A stretch of DNA of 64,000 bases from an uncultured Bacteroides sp. GTDB taxonomy: Bacteria > Bacteroidota > Bacteroidia > Bacteroidales > Bacteroidaceae. Made by a program: the position numbers and the translations under genes. Location: NCBI RefSeq assembly GCF_963676325.1, contig NZ_OY781099.1:1-64000 (forward strand). Reading direction: 5' to 3'. Under the pieces are notes generated by a model that was not told the origin of the DNA, did not search any database, and saw only the letters and a list, made by a program, of their open reading frames with translations. Shown here piece by piece: positions 8,095 through 16,971 of this stretch; positions within the stretch are counted from its first letter, which is position 1; the number at the start of each line of letters is the position of its first letter.

Positions 8095-9928
8095 CTGGCT
8101 TTTGTTTTTTAAGTACGTCCAGTTTTTGTTTATCTAAAGATACACCTCGAACATTCCAGTCTTGTTCAACTTCCCAAAGAGCCTTCAGATCAAGCTCCAT
8201 AGGATAATAGAAAACTTCTTCGGGTGGAATTCCCTTTTCATAGTTTCCGGTATCCCAAACCCCGTTACCATTTGTGTCATTGATTATGCGAACATAATAT
8301 TTTCCCGGATTCAGGAAGTAGAAGTCTATTTTACCATTGACAACCTTGACTCTTCTTACAGGTTTATCCTGTGCGTCAAGTAACTCTGCAAAAGCAGTAG
8401 AATCTGCTCCGGATACATTCATATATAAAGTAGCATATTCATCAAGCGAACGAACCTTAAACGCTGATTCTAATTTATCAGTAAAGAGTCCGTAAATTCC
8501 ATGAAAAGCTGTTGAATCAACCTTAAAGGTATATTCTTTTTGAGGTTCCCACTCTGCCAGAAGTTTATAGGTAAGCGGATGAAGCGTATCTTGCCTGAAT
8601 GCAAAAGGAACATCTTTCCATAACGAATCAACCTTCTGTTTCAGGTGAATAGCCGTAGTGTCATAACGGGCAATCGGTTCTTCAAATTCAAGCCTTATAT
8701 CGTTGTATACATCCATTGATTGGGAAGCGGAAGACTTCATCTGCAAAAACTTCGTAGGTTCCGGTTCACCCTCTTTTTTCTTTTTGGGAGCTACTATCCC
8801 ACCTTTGATTTTCTTCACAGCCAGACTAAGAGTATCTGTTTTGGGGACTAGTTTCCCCAGAGTATCTGTATAAAGATAACCCAAGGTCATATTCAAGGTA
8901 TCTTTTTTATAAATCAAAGAGTCCTTTATCCAATAATTTATAGTATCATTTTTTAGCGACTTTTCTATGAAGAAAGCATTCTTTTCATCAAAATTCATCC
9001 CCTTGATCTCGGGTAATTTACTTGCCGGAGCAGCAAAATAAAAAGAGAACTTCTGGTGGGTAAGTCGTTCGGTTTTTATTAAATACTGAGACTTCACATC
9101 TTCTTTAAAAGAACGAAGAATAATATCGTCGGGCAAATAGTGAGTATATTGCCTTGTTTTGATTGTATCTATCTTTATGCTGTCTTTCCAGATAGTATCT
9201 TGCCGGCTACGAGTCTCAAAGTGTGGCGTTATGGTTGACTTTGCTGCAGCAATAACTTCACTTTTCTGATCAAAAGCAAAGTTCTGGTTGGCATCCTGTA
9301 GCCCATAAACGCGATAGGTACCAGGGGCAATACCTTTTATAATAAAGTGTCCGCGACTGTCAGTACGTGAAACTCTATCGAATGGTAATTTTACAAAAGC
9401 AGAATCGGATAAGTTGGAATGAAGTCCGACCAATATCCCTTTCACCGGTTCCAGATTAGAAGCATCGAGTACATAACCGGAAACTTCCATTGTATCAATT
9501 ACTGCACCAGTAGAAAAAGTATAAGTGAAATTTCCCAATGGATTTCCTTCGTTGTTATCAACAATTGCATCAGAGAAATCAACGGTATAGGTCTTATTCG
9601 ATTTCAGAGAATCGAGCAGATTCACCGTTACCTTCTTGCCGTTTTGTTTGATTTCAGGGGCCAGTACCTGAGGAGGAGAAACTATTACCTTCTCTGAAGC
9701 CTTTTCTATCTTAATGAATTCATCAAACTCAAGGACTATTTTCTGCTTATCGTTATTCAAAGCTCCAATCCGAGGTGTACTCCCAATAAATTTAGGAGGA
9801 GTTTCATCAATCGGACCACCATTGGGATTCCCCATATTTGCACACGAATACATAACCAGTGTCAATACACCAGCACCCAAAGCACTCCAAAAAGTACGTT
9901 CTAATCTATGATTTCTCAAACTTAACAT
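8027..9928 (-). CDS. Ig-like domain lipoprotein (SbsA/Big_5-type)
   Basis: 633-residue predicted lipoprotein: a basic n-region, a hydrophobic core and Cys29 in VMYSC as lipidation site. An SbsA-like Ig domain follows (about residues 38-140, beginning DETPPKFIGSTPRIGA). Next come a carboxypeptidase-regulatory-like beta domain (about 150-230, VSGYVLDASNLEPVKGILV) and a further Ig-like region (about 400-490). The C-terminal tail is very rich in Lys and Asn. Such proteins are usually anchored to an envelope membrane; function is unknown. It is first gene of an operon with the DUF3108 gene. A perfect -7 box lies only 5 bp before the ATG, so transcripts may be nearly leaderless. Confidence 0.8.
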   Translation of the reverse strand: MLSLRNHRLERTFWSALGAGVLTLVMYSCANMGNPNGGPIDETPPKFIGSTPRIGALNNDKQKIVLEFDEFIKIEKASEKVIVSPPQVLAPEIKQNGKKVTVNLLDSLKSNKTYTVDFSDAIVDNNEGNPLGNFTYTFSTGAVIDTMEVSGYVLDASNLEPVKGILVGLHSNLSDSAFVKLPFDRVSRTDSRGHFIIKGIAPGTYRVYGLQDANQNFAFDQKSEVIAAAKSTITPHFETRSRQDTIWKDSIKIDTIKTRQYTHYLPDDIILRSFKEDVKSQYLIKTERLTHQKFSFYFAAPASKLPEIKGMNFDEKNAFFIEKSLKNDTINYWIKDSLIYKKDTLNMTLGYLYTDTLGKLVPKTDTLSLAVKKIKGGIVAPKKKKEGEPEPTKFLQMKSSASQSMDVYNDIRLEFEEPIARYDTTAIHLKQKVDSLWKDVPFAFRQDTLHPLTYKLLAEWEPQKEYTFKVDSTAFHGIYGLFTDKLESAFKVRSLDEYATLYMNVSGADSTAFAELLDAQDKPVRRVKVVNGKIDFYFLNPGKYYVRIINDTNGNGVWDTGNYEKGIPPEEVFYYPMELDLKALWEVEQDWNVRGVSLDKQKLDVLKKQKPDEDKKKKKNQNSKTNSNTRRKY

Positions 9929-9932
9929 GCTG

Positions 9933-9940
9933 CAAAAATA
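9933..9940 (-). promoter_or_regulatory. -7 box very close to the Ig-like lipoprotein start
   Basis: Minus-strand TATTTTTG, a perfect match but only 5 bp before the ATG. Transcription would then begin at or beside the start codon. Confidence 0.4.
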
Positions 9941-10022
9941 AATGTTATCTACTACTTAATAGCATACTTTGGCATAAAATATACAAAATACAGAGTGTTA
10001 TCACTCTACTATAGCCAAAACA

Positions 10023-10673
10023 TTACTCAAAGTATAGTTCTCCAAAAAAATCCGGACGATGAAAATCCGGTTTCTCTGTTTCAATTTTATTCCATGAAAT
10101 GTAGTGAGGAGTATTCAACTGATCACCACACTTGTAAAAATTGCCTCTAATTGTAACTCCATCAAGAGATTTGATAGAATGCTTAAAAAAGGCTGTATAT
10201 GGAATCACAAGTGAAAGTTGCCACGAACACTTGCCCGTACGTTCTTCAAATAGTTCTTGACCCAAACTTGCCCAGCGCTGAATTCGAGCTAACACTTCAG
10301 AAGAGGCACGTTCACGGGCATGCCTGTCTTCTCCGGTAGCCAGAAGCACAGTGCCAATACAATTAGACTCAATATTATAATAAATCTCATCATCCGCCGG
10401 GATAACAAAAAACTCCACACACGAATCAGTCCACACAGAACCATTGTCTTCTCCATAATGAGCACGAACGGAATCTTCTTCAACCTGATAATTAATCAAT
10501 ATAGCATTATCTGAATGAGCTATACGAAATTTTACGTCCGGTTTATAAGGGAACTTTTCCCAGTTTACACATTCAATGGCATTAAATTCAATATTTTCCT
10601 GATCCATCAAAGTAGATAGGTTAGCCACTGAAGTACACTCCGTTTTTAGTCTTTTTATATTAAGTTGTTGCAT
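10023..10673 (-). CDS. CBM9-like carbohydrate-binding protein
   Basis: 216-residue protein resembling the family 9 carbohydrate-binding / DOMON-like fold found in stand-alone Bacteroides proteins. Supporting stretches are RIAHSDNAILINYQVEED, VWTDSCVEFFVIP and the C-terminal SWNKIETEKPDFHRPDFFG. No signal peptide is evident from this start, so location is uncertain. The ATG at 10673 (MQQLNIKRL) is preferred to an upstream in-frame start at 10709 because a perfect -7 box (10699-10706) would lie inside the longer version. No catalytic residues are recognisable; a ligand-binding role is inferred from fold only. Confidence 0.75.
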   Translation of the reverse strand: MQQLNIKRLKTECTSVANLSTLMDQENIEFNAIECVNWEKFPYKPDVKFRIAHSDNAILINYQVEEDSVRAHYGEDNGSVWTDSCVEFFVIPADDEIYYNIESNCIGTVLLATGEDRHARERASSEVLARIQRWASLGQELFEERTGKCSWQLSLVIPYTAFFKHSIKSLDGVTIRGNFYKCGDQLNTPHYISWNKIETEKPDFHRPDFFGELYFE

Positions 10674-10698
10674 TTTTGAAATAGTTTCAGAATTTATA

Positions 10699-10706
10699 CA
10701 AAAATA
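10699..10706 (-). promoter_or_regulatory. -7 box of the CBM9-like gene
   Basis: Minus-strand TATTTTTG, 25 bp upstream of the preferred ATG; it decides against the longer open frame. Confidence 0.5.
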
Positions 10707-10757
10707 CAATATAAATATTGGAAAGCAACAAATGAGAAACCAAAATCAATAAATCTT

Positions 10758-11276
10758 TTAAGGATGCTCATTGATAAAATCTTTGTTTTCGACCTGAACT
10801 TCAAGCACTGTTTTATTTAATTCACTGGCAAGAACATTGAAATTATACCATCCTGTATAGCAATCGGTCAGAAACCATTTGCCATTTATTAAATCAAAAC
10901 AAACGCGCAGATCAATTTCGGATTCTTCATATCCGGCTTCAAACTCCATATGAGCCAGTTCTTTTACCGTGAACTTCGAAACATATACGCCTTCTCCTTC
11001 AACCTCATTACGTTCTTCAACAAAGGCTTCTTCATCCAGCAAAGGCCATTCCCTTTTTGTAAAAGGAAAACTCTTCTCATTTTCACCGTCGCCGGCAGAA
11101 AGAGTTATCTTTGATTTCAATGGAAACTGAATTCGTGAATACTGAAAAGCTGCACTGGATGTAAATTTCTTAAGAAAAGCATTAAAGTCCTCCCTTTCTG
11201 ACACTGCTTTTGCAGGTAAGAAAGTTGCAAACAAAGACAGAAATAAAAGGCAGATCACCAGACTATTCTTTTTCAT
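10758..11276 (-). CDS. DUF4348-like secreted protein
   Basis: 172-residue exported protein with a clean signal peptide (MKKNSLVICLLFLSLFATFLPAKA). The mature part, EDFNAFLKKFTSSAAFQYSRIQFPL onward, matches the pattern of the Bacteroides DUF4348 family, whose function is unknown. The frame is open back to 11348, but a perfect -7 box (11320-11327) lies in that extension and the signal peptide begins at 11276, so the ATG at 11276 is chosen. It is flanked by separate promoters and seems monocistronic. Family name is from memory of the pattern; unknown function is certain. Confidence 0.75.
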   Translation of the reverse strand: MKKNSLVICLLFLSLFATFLPAKAVSEREDFNAFLKKFTSSAAFQYSRIQFPLKSKITLSAGDGENEKSFPFTKREWPLLDEEAFVEERNEVEGEGVYVSKFTVKELAHMEFEAGYEESEIDLRVCFDLINGKWFLTDCYTGWYNFNVLASELNKTVLEVQVENKDFINEHP

Positions 11277-11319
11277 CTTCGTAATATGTAATGTTACGTT
11301 ATATTTAAAATCTTTGCCA

Positions 11320-11327
11320 CAAAGATA
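11320..11327 (-). promoter_or_regulatory. -7 box of the DUF4348-like gene
   Basis: Minus-strand TATCTTTG, a perfect match, 43 bp upstream of the ATG at 11276; it fixes the shorter start. Confidence 0.6.
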
Positions 11328-11363
11328 TAGTAAGAATTGAAATGACAAGCGAAAAGAGAAAAA

Positions 11364-12632
11364 TTATTTCTGCTGCTTTAAATATTCAAATCCAATGCGA
11401 CAATAGAGGCATTTTTTATTATCACAATACTCCTTTTTAAGTTCCAGTAAAGCCTGAGAATCGGCAGCATTATTTACTGACAGCCCTACCCCATTCCACA
11501 TTCTGGTTACATAATTATCTTCTGCCTTTAGCTCCTCCAGCAAATTACTGGCCCGCAGGCAAAGTACTTCATCGGCTTTATGGCTGCCATAAGCATAAAG
11601 AAACGGAACCACGGTATTAATAATCAGCAGATTGAAAGAAGAAGCACTCAGATTTTTAGTTCGCCGGGGAGAATTATTATAAAACTGATAATGTTCTTCC
11701 CAGTAATCAGAAGTTGATGTTTGCAGCACCTCCTTTATTGCGATCATGGATTCAGCCTCCATTAACTTTGAAAGGATGCCATATTCTCTAGAATAGAGGG
11801 AAGCCAACTGAGCAATCCGGATGTGTGGGAAATTCCCCGGACGTAAACGTAGAAAGCGCCAGAGTGAAGCATCCATTACCGGCAGTTGAAAAAGATGTTT
11901 TAGATAGGCAAACTCTTTTTGCAAGCGTAAATAGTAAGGATCATCCAAAGACTCTTCCAGTAATCCAGCCTGACCAAAGAAGATTGCTTCCACCTTAAAC
12001 AAGCTATCCCGATGTTTGTCTACCGCCCTTAGAGAGAGCAAACTTGCCCATCTCTCAAAAGCATCTCCATTAAGTCCGAATCCAAAGTTACGAGCCAGGG
12101 TAATAAAAAAAGCATCTTCCCAATTGCCATTGCAACGTTTCAATCGTTCATTGATAGCTTCGGCTTTATGTTCAAACCGTTCACTTTGTAAGACAGAAAG
12201 CCAGGAATGAATGGTGAACCGGGACATTTTAGGAATAATATCATAACAGGGAGGAAGCATATCTGTGCGGTGTAACTTCTGAAAGTTCTGTTCAACAGAG
12301 CTTGGACAGCTAAGTTGCATTTGGAGTATTGGTTCTCCATTAGTTCGCGAGATATCACAGTCAACCTCTTCTGCCACATGCAGAATTACAGAGTCATAAA
12401 CTTTATCTTTATCGTGTCCGTGTCTGAACCAATCAGAAGCTTTAGAGTGAATCTCAACATTGCCCACCCATAAAGTTTCGTTAATTTTTACTTTTGCATT
12501 AAAGAAGTCAGGCCCTGCATCAGAGTTTGTCAAACCTGCATCAATCACTTCAACACGCATACCGGTGGTAGTTTCGAGTTGTTTTAAGGGAAATATTTTG
12601 TGTTTCCAGATATAATGCAATAGTTGTTCCAT
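11364..12632 (-). CDS. DUF2851 family protein
   Basis: 422-residue cytoplasmic protein of the DUF2851 family, widespread in Bacteroidetes with no known activity. The N-terminus MEQLLHYIWKHKIFPLK is the conserved beginning, so the ATG at 12632 is chosen over 12659. The choice is reinforced by a -7 box at 12657-12664 that overlaps the longer frame. The conserved VEVIDAGLTNSDAGPDFFNAKV block lies near residues 25-46. A Cys cluster, C-x4-C-x2-C in CDNKKCLYC, near the C-terminus suggests metal binding. It is transcribed divergently from dapB, with the two -7 boxes 21 bp apart. Confidence 0.88.
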   Translation of the reverse strand: MEQLLHYIWKHKIFPLKQLETTTGMRVEVIDAGLTNSDAGPDFFNAKVKINETLWVGNVEIHSKASDWFRHGHDKDKVYDSVILHVAEEVDCDISRTNGEPILQMQLSCPSSVEQNFQKLHRTDMLPPCYDIIPKMSRFTIHSWLSVLQSERFEHKAEAINERLKRCNGNWEDAFFITLARNFGFGLNGDAFERWASLLSLRAVDKHRDSLFKVEAIFFGQAGLLEESLDDPYYLRLQKEFAYLKHLFQLPVMDASLWRFLRLRPGNFPHIRIAQLASLYSREYGILSKLMEAESMIAIKEVLQTSTSDYWEEHYQFYNNSPRRTKNLSASSFNLLIINTVVPFLYAYGSHKADEVLCLRASNLLEELKAEDNYVTRMWNGVGLSVNNAADSQALLELKKEYCDNKKCLYCRIGFEYLKQQK

Positions 12633-12656
12633 TGTTAATGAGCTGTAAATATCTAG

Positions 12657-12664
12657 CAAATGTA
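12657..12664 (-). promoter_or_regulatory. -7 box of the DUF2851 gene
   Basis: Minus-strand TACATTTG, a perfect match, 24 bp before the ATG at 12632; back to back with the dapB promoter. Confidence 0.6.
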
Positions 12665-12685
12665 ATAACTTACCTGTAAATTAAT

Positions 12686-12693
12686 TATATTTG
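12686..12693 (+). promoter_or_regulatory. -7 box of the dapB-lepB operon
   Basis: TATATTTG, a perfect TAnnTTTG match, 54 bp before the dapB ATG. The -33 region would overlap the divergent DUF2851 promoter. Confidence 0.6.
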
Positions 12694-12747
12694 CATCATT
12701 AATAATCTTCATTATCACATAAAATTAAACAAAATAGAAAGATTCAG

Positions 12748-13467
12748 ATGAAAGTAGCGTTGATAGGATATGGAAAGATGGGCAAAGAGATAGAAAAGAT
12801 TGCCATAAGTCGCGGACATGAAATTGTTAGTATCATTGACTTGAATAATCAGGAAGACTTCAACTCTGAAGCATTCAAATCTGCTGACGTAGCCATTGAA
12901 TTTACTGCTCCAACTGTTGCTTATAACAACTACATCAGAGCATTTAATGCCGGTGTAAAGGTTGTTTCAGGAAGTACAGGATGGATGGATGAACATGGTG
13001 ATGAAATAAAAGGATTATGCGAAAAAGGAGGTAAAACCCTTTTCTGGGCATCTAATTTTAGTCTCGGAGTAGCCGTATTCTCTGCAGTAAACAAATATCT
13101 TGCGAAAATCATGAATCAGTTTCCTTCATACGATGTTACAATGAGCGAAACACACCACATTCATAAGCTGGATGCTCCAAGCGGTACAGCAATTACACTT
13201 GCCGAAGAAATCCTGGAAAATCTGGATCGTAAAGAGAGCTGGGTAAAAGAAGAGGCAAAAAGTGCCAGCGAACTTCCTATTCATTCAATTCGTGAAGGAG
13301 AGGTTCCGGGAATTCATACTATTCGTTATGAATCTGAAGCTGATAGCATTTCTATTACTCATGATGCAAAAAACCGAAAAGGATTTGCTCTTGGCGCTGT
13401 TTTGGCTGCAGAGTTTACTTGCGGCAAACAAGGCTTATTGGGAATGAACGATTTATTTAAATTTTAA
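12748..13467 (+). CDS. dapB: 4-hydroxy-tetrahydrodipicolinate reductase
   Basis: 239-residue cytoplasmic enzyme of the diaminopimelate/lysine pathway, reducing hydroxy-tetrahydrodipicolinate with NAD(P)H. The nucleotide-binding loop GYGKMG is at residues 7-12. The catalytic block SETHHIHKLDAPSGTA is at 133-148, with the His pair at 136-137 and Lys140. It supplies DAP for peptidoglycan and lysine for protein. It is the first gene of a cluster with two signal-peptidase genes and a WbqC gene, 10 bp before lepB, an association seen in other Bacteroides. Length is slightly short but all motifs are present. Confidence 0.95.
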   Translation: MKVALIGYGKMGKEIEKIAISRGHEIVSIIDLNNQEDFNSEAFKSADVAIEFTAPTVAYNNYIRAFNAGVKVVSGSTGWMDEHGDEIKGLCEKGGKTLFWASNFSLGVAVFSAVNKYLAKIMNQFPSYDVTMSETHHIHKLDAPSGTAITLAEEILENLDRKESWVKEEAKSASELPIHSIREGEVPGIHTIRYESEADSISITHDAKNRKGFALGAVLAAEFTCGKQGLLGMNDLFKF

Positions 13468-13477
13468 AACACAAATT

Positions 13478-14962
13478 ATGAGACAGGCAACACGAAGACA
13501 ATGGGTTAACTGCGGTATTGTTACTGTATTATACCTATTGTTTCTGATCTGGGTTAGCAGTTGGTGGGGACTTATTGTTGTTCCTTTTATTTTTGATGCA
13601 TATATTACTAAACTTATCCCCTGGAATTTTTGGAGAACATCAAAGAATAGTGCCGTACGCAGCGTAATGAGTTGGGTAGATGCCATTGTATTTGCTTTGG
13701 TAGCTGTATATTTTGTAAATATCTACTTCTTTCAGAATTACCAGATTCCTTCTTCCTCACTAGAGAAGTCCTTATTGGTAGGTGATTTTCTTTTTGTAAG
13801 TAAGATGAGTTATGGCCCTCGTGTGCCTAACACTCCTTTGTCAATGCCACTTGCTCAGCACACTTTACCGGTATTTGAATGTAAGTCTTATATTGAATTC
13901 CCACAATGGGGTTATAAACGTGCACCGGGCTTTGGTAAAGTGGAGCGAAATGATATTGTTGTGTTCAACTTTCCTGCAGGAGATACTGTTGCGCTGAAAA
14001 AGCAAGACGAAGACTTCTATAAGATTTGTTATAGAGAAGGCCATAAAGTAGTTCCAAGTGTTAACATGGATAGTTTAACCCGCGAACAACAAAAAGCTCT
14101 TTACGATATGTATTACGCTGAAGGAAGAAAACTGGTCATGGAAAACCCTACTGAATTTGGAAAGATTGTAGTACGTCCTGTAGACCGTCGCGAGAATTAC
14201 GTTAAACGTTGCATTGGATTGCCGGGAGATAATCTGAAAATAGTTAATGGTCAGGTTTACATAAACAATATCCCTTCGAAGAATCCTGAGAACATGCAGT
14301 TAAACTACTTTGTACAGACTACAGGATCATATATCCCCGATGATTTATTTCGTGAATTAGGAATTAGCCTGGCTGATCAAGTCTTATTTTCCAGCGACTG
14401 GGACAACACTTTATACGGTCAAGGATTTACAAGTACTAACGGACAGGGCAAACTAAATCCCATCTATCATCTTCCTTTGACTAAAAGTGCTTATCAAGCG
14501 CTTCTTGGAAATAAAAAACTGATTGCAAAAATACAAAAGGAATCCGAAGAATATACTGAACAACTTTATCCACTAAACCTTAATACCAAGTGGAACAGAA
14601 ATGACTACGGACCAATCTGGATACCAAAGAAGGGAACAACAATTAAGCTGACTCTTGATAATCTGCCAATCTACGAAAGACCTATTCATGTTTACGAAGG
14701 TAATACACTTGAGGTTAAAGGCGGAAAAATATTCATTAACGGCAAACAGACCAATAGTTATACCTTTAAAATGGATTATTACTGGATGATGGGCGACAAC
14801 CGTGACAATTCTGCCGATTCCCGTTACTGGGGATTTGTTCCTGAAGATCATGTAGTAGGTAAACCTATTCTTGTATGGTTATCCTTAGACAAAGACAGAG
14901 GATGGTTTAGCGGAAAGATTCGCTGGAATCGTATATTTAAGCTTGTGGACAACATTAAGTAA
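13478..14962 (+). CDS. lepB: Signal peptidase I
   Basis: 494-residue membrane-anchored S26 serine protease that removes signal peptides from exported proteins. Two hydrophobic segments (about residues 12-45 and 66-86) precede the catalytic box IPSSSLEKSLLVGD, in which Ser94 aligns with the catalytic serine. The general-base lysine is Lys243 in NYVKRCIGLPGD, and the C-terminal box GDNRDNSADSR is at 439-449. The protein is longer than Proteobacterial LepB because of large insertions between boxes, as is usual in Bacteroidetes. The next gene begins on its stop codon (TAATG). All catalytic residues are present, so this should be the working enzyme of the pair. Confidence 0.95.
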   Translation: MRQATRRQWVNCGIVTVLYLLFLIWVSSWWGLIVVPFIFDAYITKLIPWNFWRTSKNSAVRSVMSWVDAIVFALVAVYFVNIYFFQNYQIPSSSLEKSLLVGDFLFVSKMSYGPRVPNTPLSMPLAQHTLPVFECKSYIEFPQWGYKRAPGFGKVERNDIVVFNFPAGDTVALKKQDEDFYKICYREGHKVVPSVNMDSLTREQQKALYDMYYAEGRKLVMENPTEFGKIVVRPVDRRENYVKRCIGLPGDNLKIVNGQVYINNIPSKNPENMQLNYFVQTTGSYIPDDLFRELGISLADQVLFSSDWDNTLYGQGFTSTNGQGKLNPIYHLPLTKSAYQALLGNKKLIAKIQKESEEYTEQLYPLNLNTKWNRNDYGPIWIPKKGTTIKLTLDNLPIYERPIHVYEGNTLEVKGGKIFINGKQTNSYTFKMDYYWMMGDNRDNSADSRYWGFVPEDHVVGKPILVWLSLDKDRGWFSGKIRWNRIFKLVDNIK

Positions 14963-15912
14963 TGAAATCAAGAACAAAGAATTTCTTTTTCTGGATAAAA
15001 GCATTAGTTATTCCGGTTGTGGGAGTTATACTCCTGCAACTGCTTGCTTTTAGTTCCTGTTACATTCCTTCCTCAGGAATGGAGAATTCTTTGTACCGTG
15101 GCGATCAAATTATTATTAATAAATGGGCTTACGGATTGCGTTTGCCATTTATGACTCTTTTGGGCTATCAACGCATTAACGACAGACCGCTTCAAAAGAA
15201 TGACATCGTAGTCTTTAATAATCCTCGCTCCCGCTCTTCTCAGATTCCGGCCGACAGACGCGAAGTATTTATCAGCCGATGCATGGGATTACCGGGAGAT
15301 ACGTTGATGATTAGTCCCCAACACTCTCTAATTTGCCCAAGAACAGAGGTGAATCCCGACCACAAACAACTATATGTCTACCCAAAAGATAAGGAAGGCG
15401 CAATAGAAAAAACAATCAAAAAGCTGGATATTGAAGGGAACCGACTGATAGGATACAATAAAAGCGGATATGTACGCAGTTTCAGCCGCTATGAAATATA
15501 TTTGTTGGGACAAGAGATTCCGGATCTGCAAATAAAATCCATACTCCCTGATACATGTGAGCAAGTGCATTCTTTAGTAGTTCCCGGAAAAGGCAGAAAC
15601 ATTCATGTTACTCCCTGGAACATCACTTTCCTGAGAAATGCCATCAATGAACACGAAGGCAAAAGAGCTTTCATTCTTAATGACACGCTGCTATATGTTA
15701 ACGGGCAAAAAATATCCTCTTTTGTGTTTACGAAAGACTATTACTGGATGGTATCCAACAACTCTATAAACATCAATGATTCGCGTATTTTCGGGTTTGT
15801 CCCGAAAGACCATATTATCGGCAAAGCATCGTTTGTCTGGTTCTCGAAAGACAGTGAGGCCAGCTTCTTTGGCGGTTTCCGCTGGAAGCGATTCTTTCAA
15901 TCTGTACAATAA
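14962..15912 (+). CDS. S26 signal-peptidase-like protein lacking the catalytic dyad
   Basis: 316-residue paralogue of the preceding LepB. It keeps the fold signatures: a membrane anchor at about 12-32, the box YIPSSGMENSLYRGD, the strand SRCMGLPGD, and NDSRIFGFVPKDHIIGKA near the end. However, the position of the catalytic Ser is Gly39 (IPSSGM instead of IPSxSM), the catalytic Lys is Ser105 (ISRC instead of VKRC), and GDNRDNS has become SNNSINI. A shifted Ser38 nucleophile cannot be excluded, but no lysine replaces Lys243. The frame is intact and coupled to both neighbours by TAATG overlaps, so it is maintained rather than decaying. A non-catalytic partner or chaperone of LepB is my inference. 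Confidence 0.85.
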   Translation: MKSRTKNFFFWIKALVIPVVGVILLQLLAFSSCYIPSSGMENSLYRGDQIIINKWAYGLRLPFMTLLGYQRINDRPLQKNDIVVFNNPRSRSSQIPADRREVFISRCMGLPGDTLMISPQHSLICPRTEVNPDHKQLYVYPKDKEGAIEKTIKKLDIEGNRLIGYNKSGYVRSFSRYEIYLLGQEIPDLQIKSILPDTCEQVHSLVVPGKGRNIHVTPWNITFLRNAINEHEGKRAFILNDTLLYVNGQKISSFVFTKDYYWMVSNNSININDSRIFGFVPKDHIIGKASFVWFSKDSEASFFGGFRWKRFFQSVQ

Positions 15913-16541
15913 TGAAACAAACTATTTATCTTAGCTCGGCTTATCTGGCTCCGGTGGAGTACTATGCAAGGCTATACAGCTGCGAAAAAGCATTTATCGA
16001 GCAATATGACAACTATATAAAGCAGACTTACCGCAACCGTTGCACTATAGCTTCGGCTGATGGTCCGCTAACACTCTCCATCCCCACTGAGAAACCGGAA
16101 ACATTAAAGTGCCCCATGAAGGACATCCGCATTTCCGACCACGGAAACTGGCGTCACCTGCACTGGACAGCCATTGAATCGGCTTACAGCAGCAGTCCTT
16201 TTTTTGAATACTATAAGGACGATTTTGCTCCTTTCTACGAACAGAAGCATGCATTTTTATTTGATTTCAACGAGACATTGTGTAATCTGGTATGTGGGCT
16301 GGTAGATATTCACCCCATCATGGAGCGTACTTCTGAATACAAACAGTCCTTTCTTCCGGAAGAAGCAGACTTCAGAGACTTAATACACCCTAAGAAAGAG
16401 TCGCAACCCGGATTTGCTGCTCACCCCTATTACCAGGTATTTGAAGCCCGTCATGGTTTCCTGCCCAACCTGAGCATTATTGACCTGCTGTTTAATATGG
16501 GACCGGAGAGTCTGCTCGTTTTGCGGGACGCAAACAAATAA
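15912..16541 (+). CDS. WbqC-family protein
   Basis: 209-residue protein of the WbqC family, named after a gene in O-antigen clusters and of uncertain activity. The opening YLSSAYLAPVEYYARLYSCE and the block KDIRISDHGNWRHLHWTAIESAYSSSPFF (about residues 61-89) are characteristic. No signal peptide or membrane segment, so cytoplasmic. The ATG overlaps the stop of the LepB-like gene (TAATG), which makes it the last gene of the dapB-lepB cluster. A terminator follows 22 bp after the stop. The family is clear, the biochemical role is not. Confidence 0.85.
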   Translation: MKQTIYLSSAYLAPVEYYARLYSCEKAFIEQYDNYIKQTYRNRCTIASADGPLTLSIPTEKPETLKCPMKDIRISDHGNWRHLHWTAIESAYSSSPFFEYYKDDFAPFYEQKHAFLFDFNETLCNLVCGLVDIHPIMERTSEYKQSFLPEEADFRDLIHPKKESQPGFAAHPYYQVFEARHGFLPNLSIIDLLFNMGPESLLVLRDANK

Positions 16542-16563
16542 AGTCTGCCAACTGGCTAAAAGC

Positions 16564-16598
16564 AATCCGGGTTACTTGTAATCCGGATTTTTTGTTTA
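16564..16598 (+). terminator. Terminator of the dapB-lepB-wbqC cluster
   Basis: Stem AATCCGG (16564-16570) with CCGGATT (16583-16589), extended inside by TTAC/GTAA, followed by a run of six T. Confidence 0.8.
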
Positions 16599-16971
16599 TT
16601 TGTGTATATTTTTTCTGCGAGTGGTGACAAACTTTAAAGAAAACTTCTTTTATATGTCCCGGGATAAAATTTAGCACCGCGGCTACCAAGGCGTTTCAGG
16701 AGGTAACCCCTTGTTACCCCCCTAATTTATACTAGCAATAAATCTGTTTTTGGAGAAAGAAAATAATCAAGCTAAACAATAGCTACAACTCATTGATTAG
16801 CTGCCTATTAAAAAAGAAGACACGTGATTTTGCAATTACCGGTAGCATCTATGGGATGCAAGGATAAGTATAAAAAAATTATTCGCCTATAAATTAAATC
16901 CATTCTCCAATAAAATGAATCCATTCACCAATGGTTAGTCAACTATTGGTGAATAATCCGGCAAGGAAACC
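16599..16971. other. Gene-free convergent gap between wbqC and the M16 peptidase gene
   Basis: No coding frame is credible here. It holds a small GGTAAC/GTTACC hairpin at 16702-16718 and the 21-bp repeat array at 16881-16943, described separately. No RNA gene was recognised. Confidence 0.6.
16881..16964. repeat. Degenerate 21-bp tandem repeat, three to four units
   Basis: ATTC-led units begin at 16881, 16902 and 16923, each 21 bp, sharing attc.cc.ata.. and ending AATCC in the first two. A fourth, weaker unit (16944-16964) contains ATTGGTGAAT, the inverse of ATTCACCAAT in unit three. The array lies between convergent genes, just beyond the M16 stop. Confidence 0.55.

Noticed and set aside
16681..16720. 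Riboswitch or tRNA-like structure in the G/C-rich patch after wbqC
   Set aside because: Only a 6-bp hairpin is seen and no conserved core was recognised.
16821..16836. CACGTG core near 16825
   Set aside because: Only the hexamer matches; flanks do not resemble parS.
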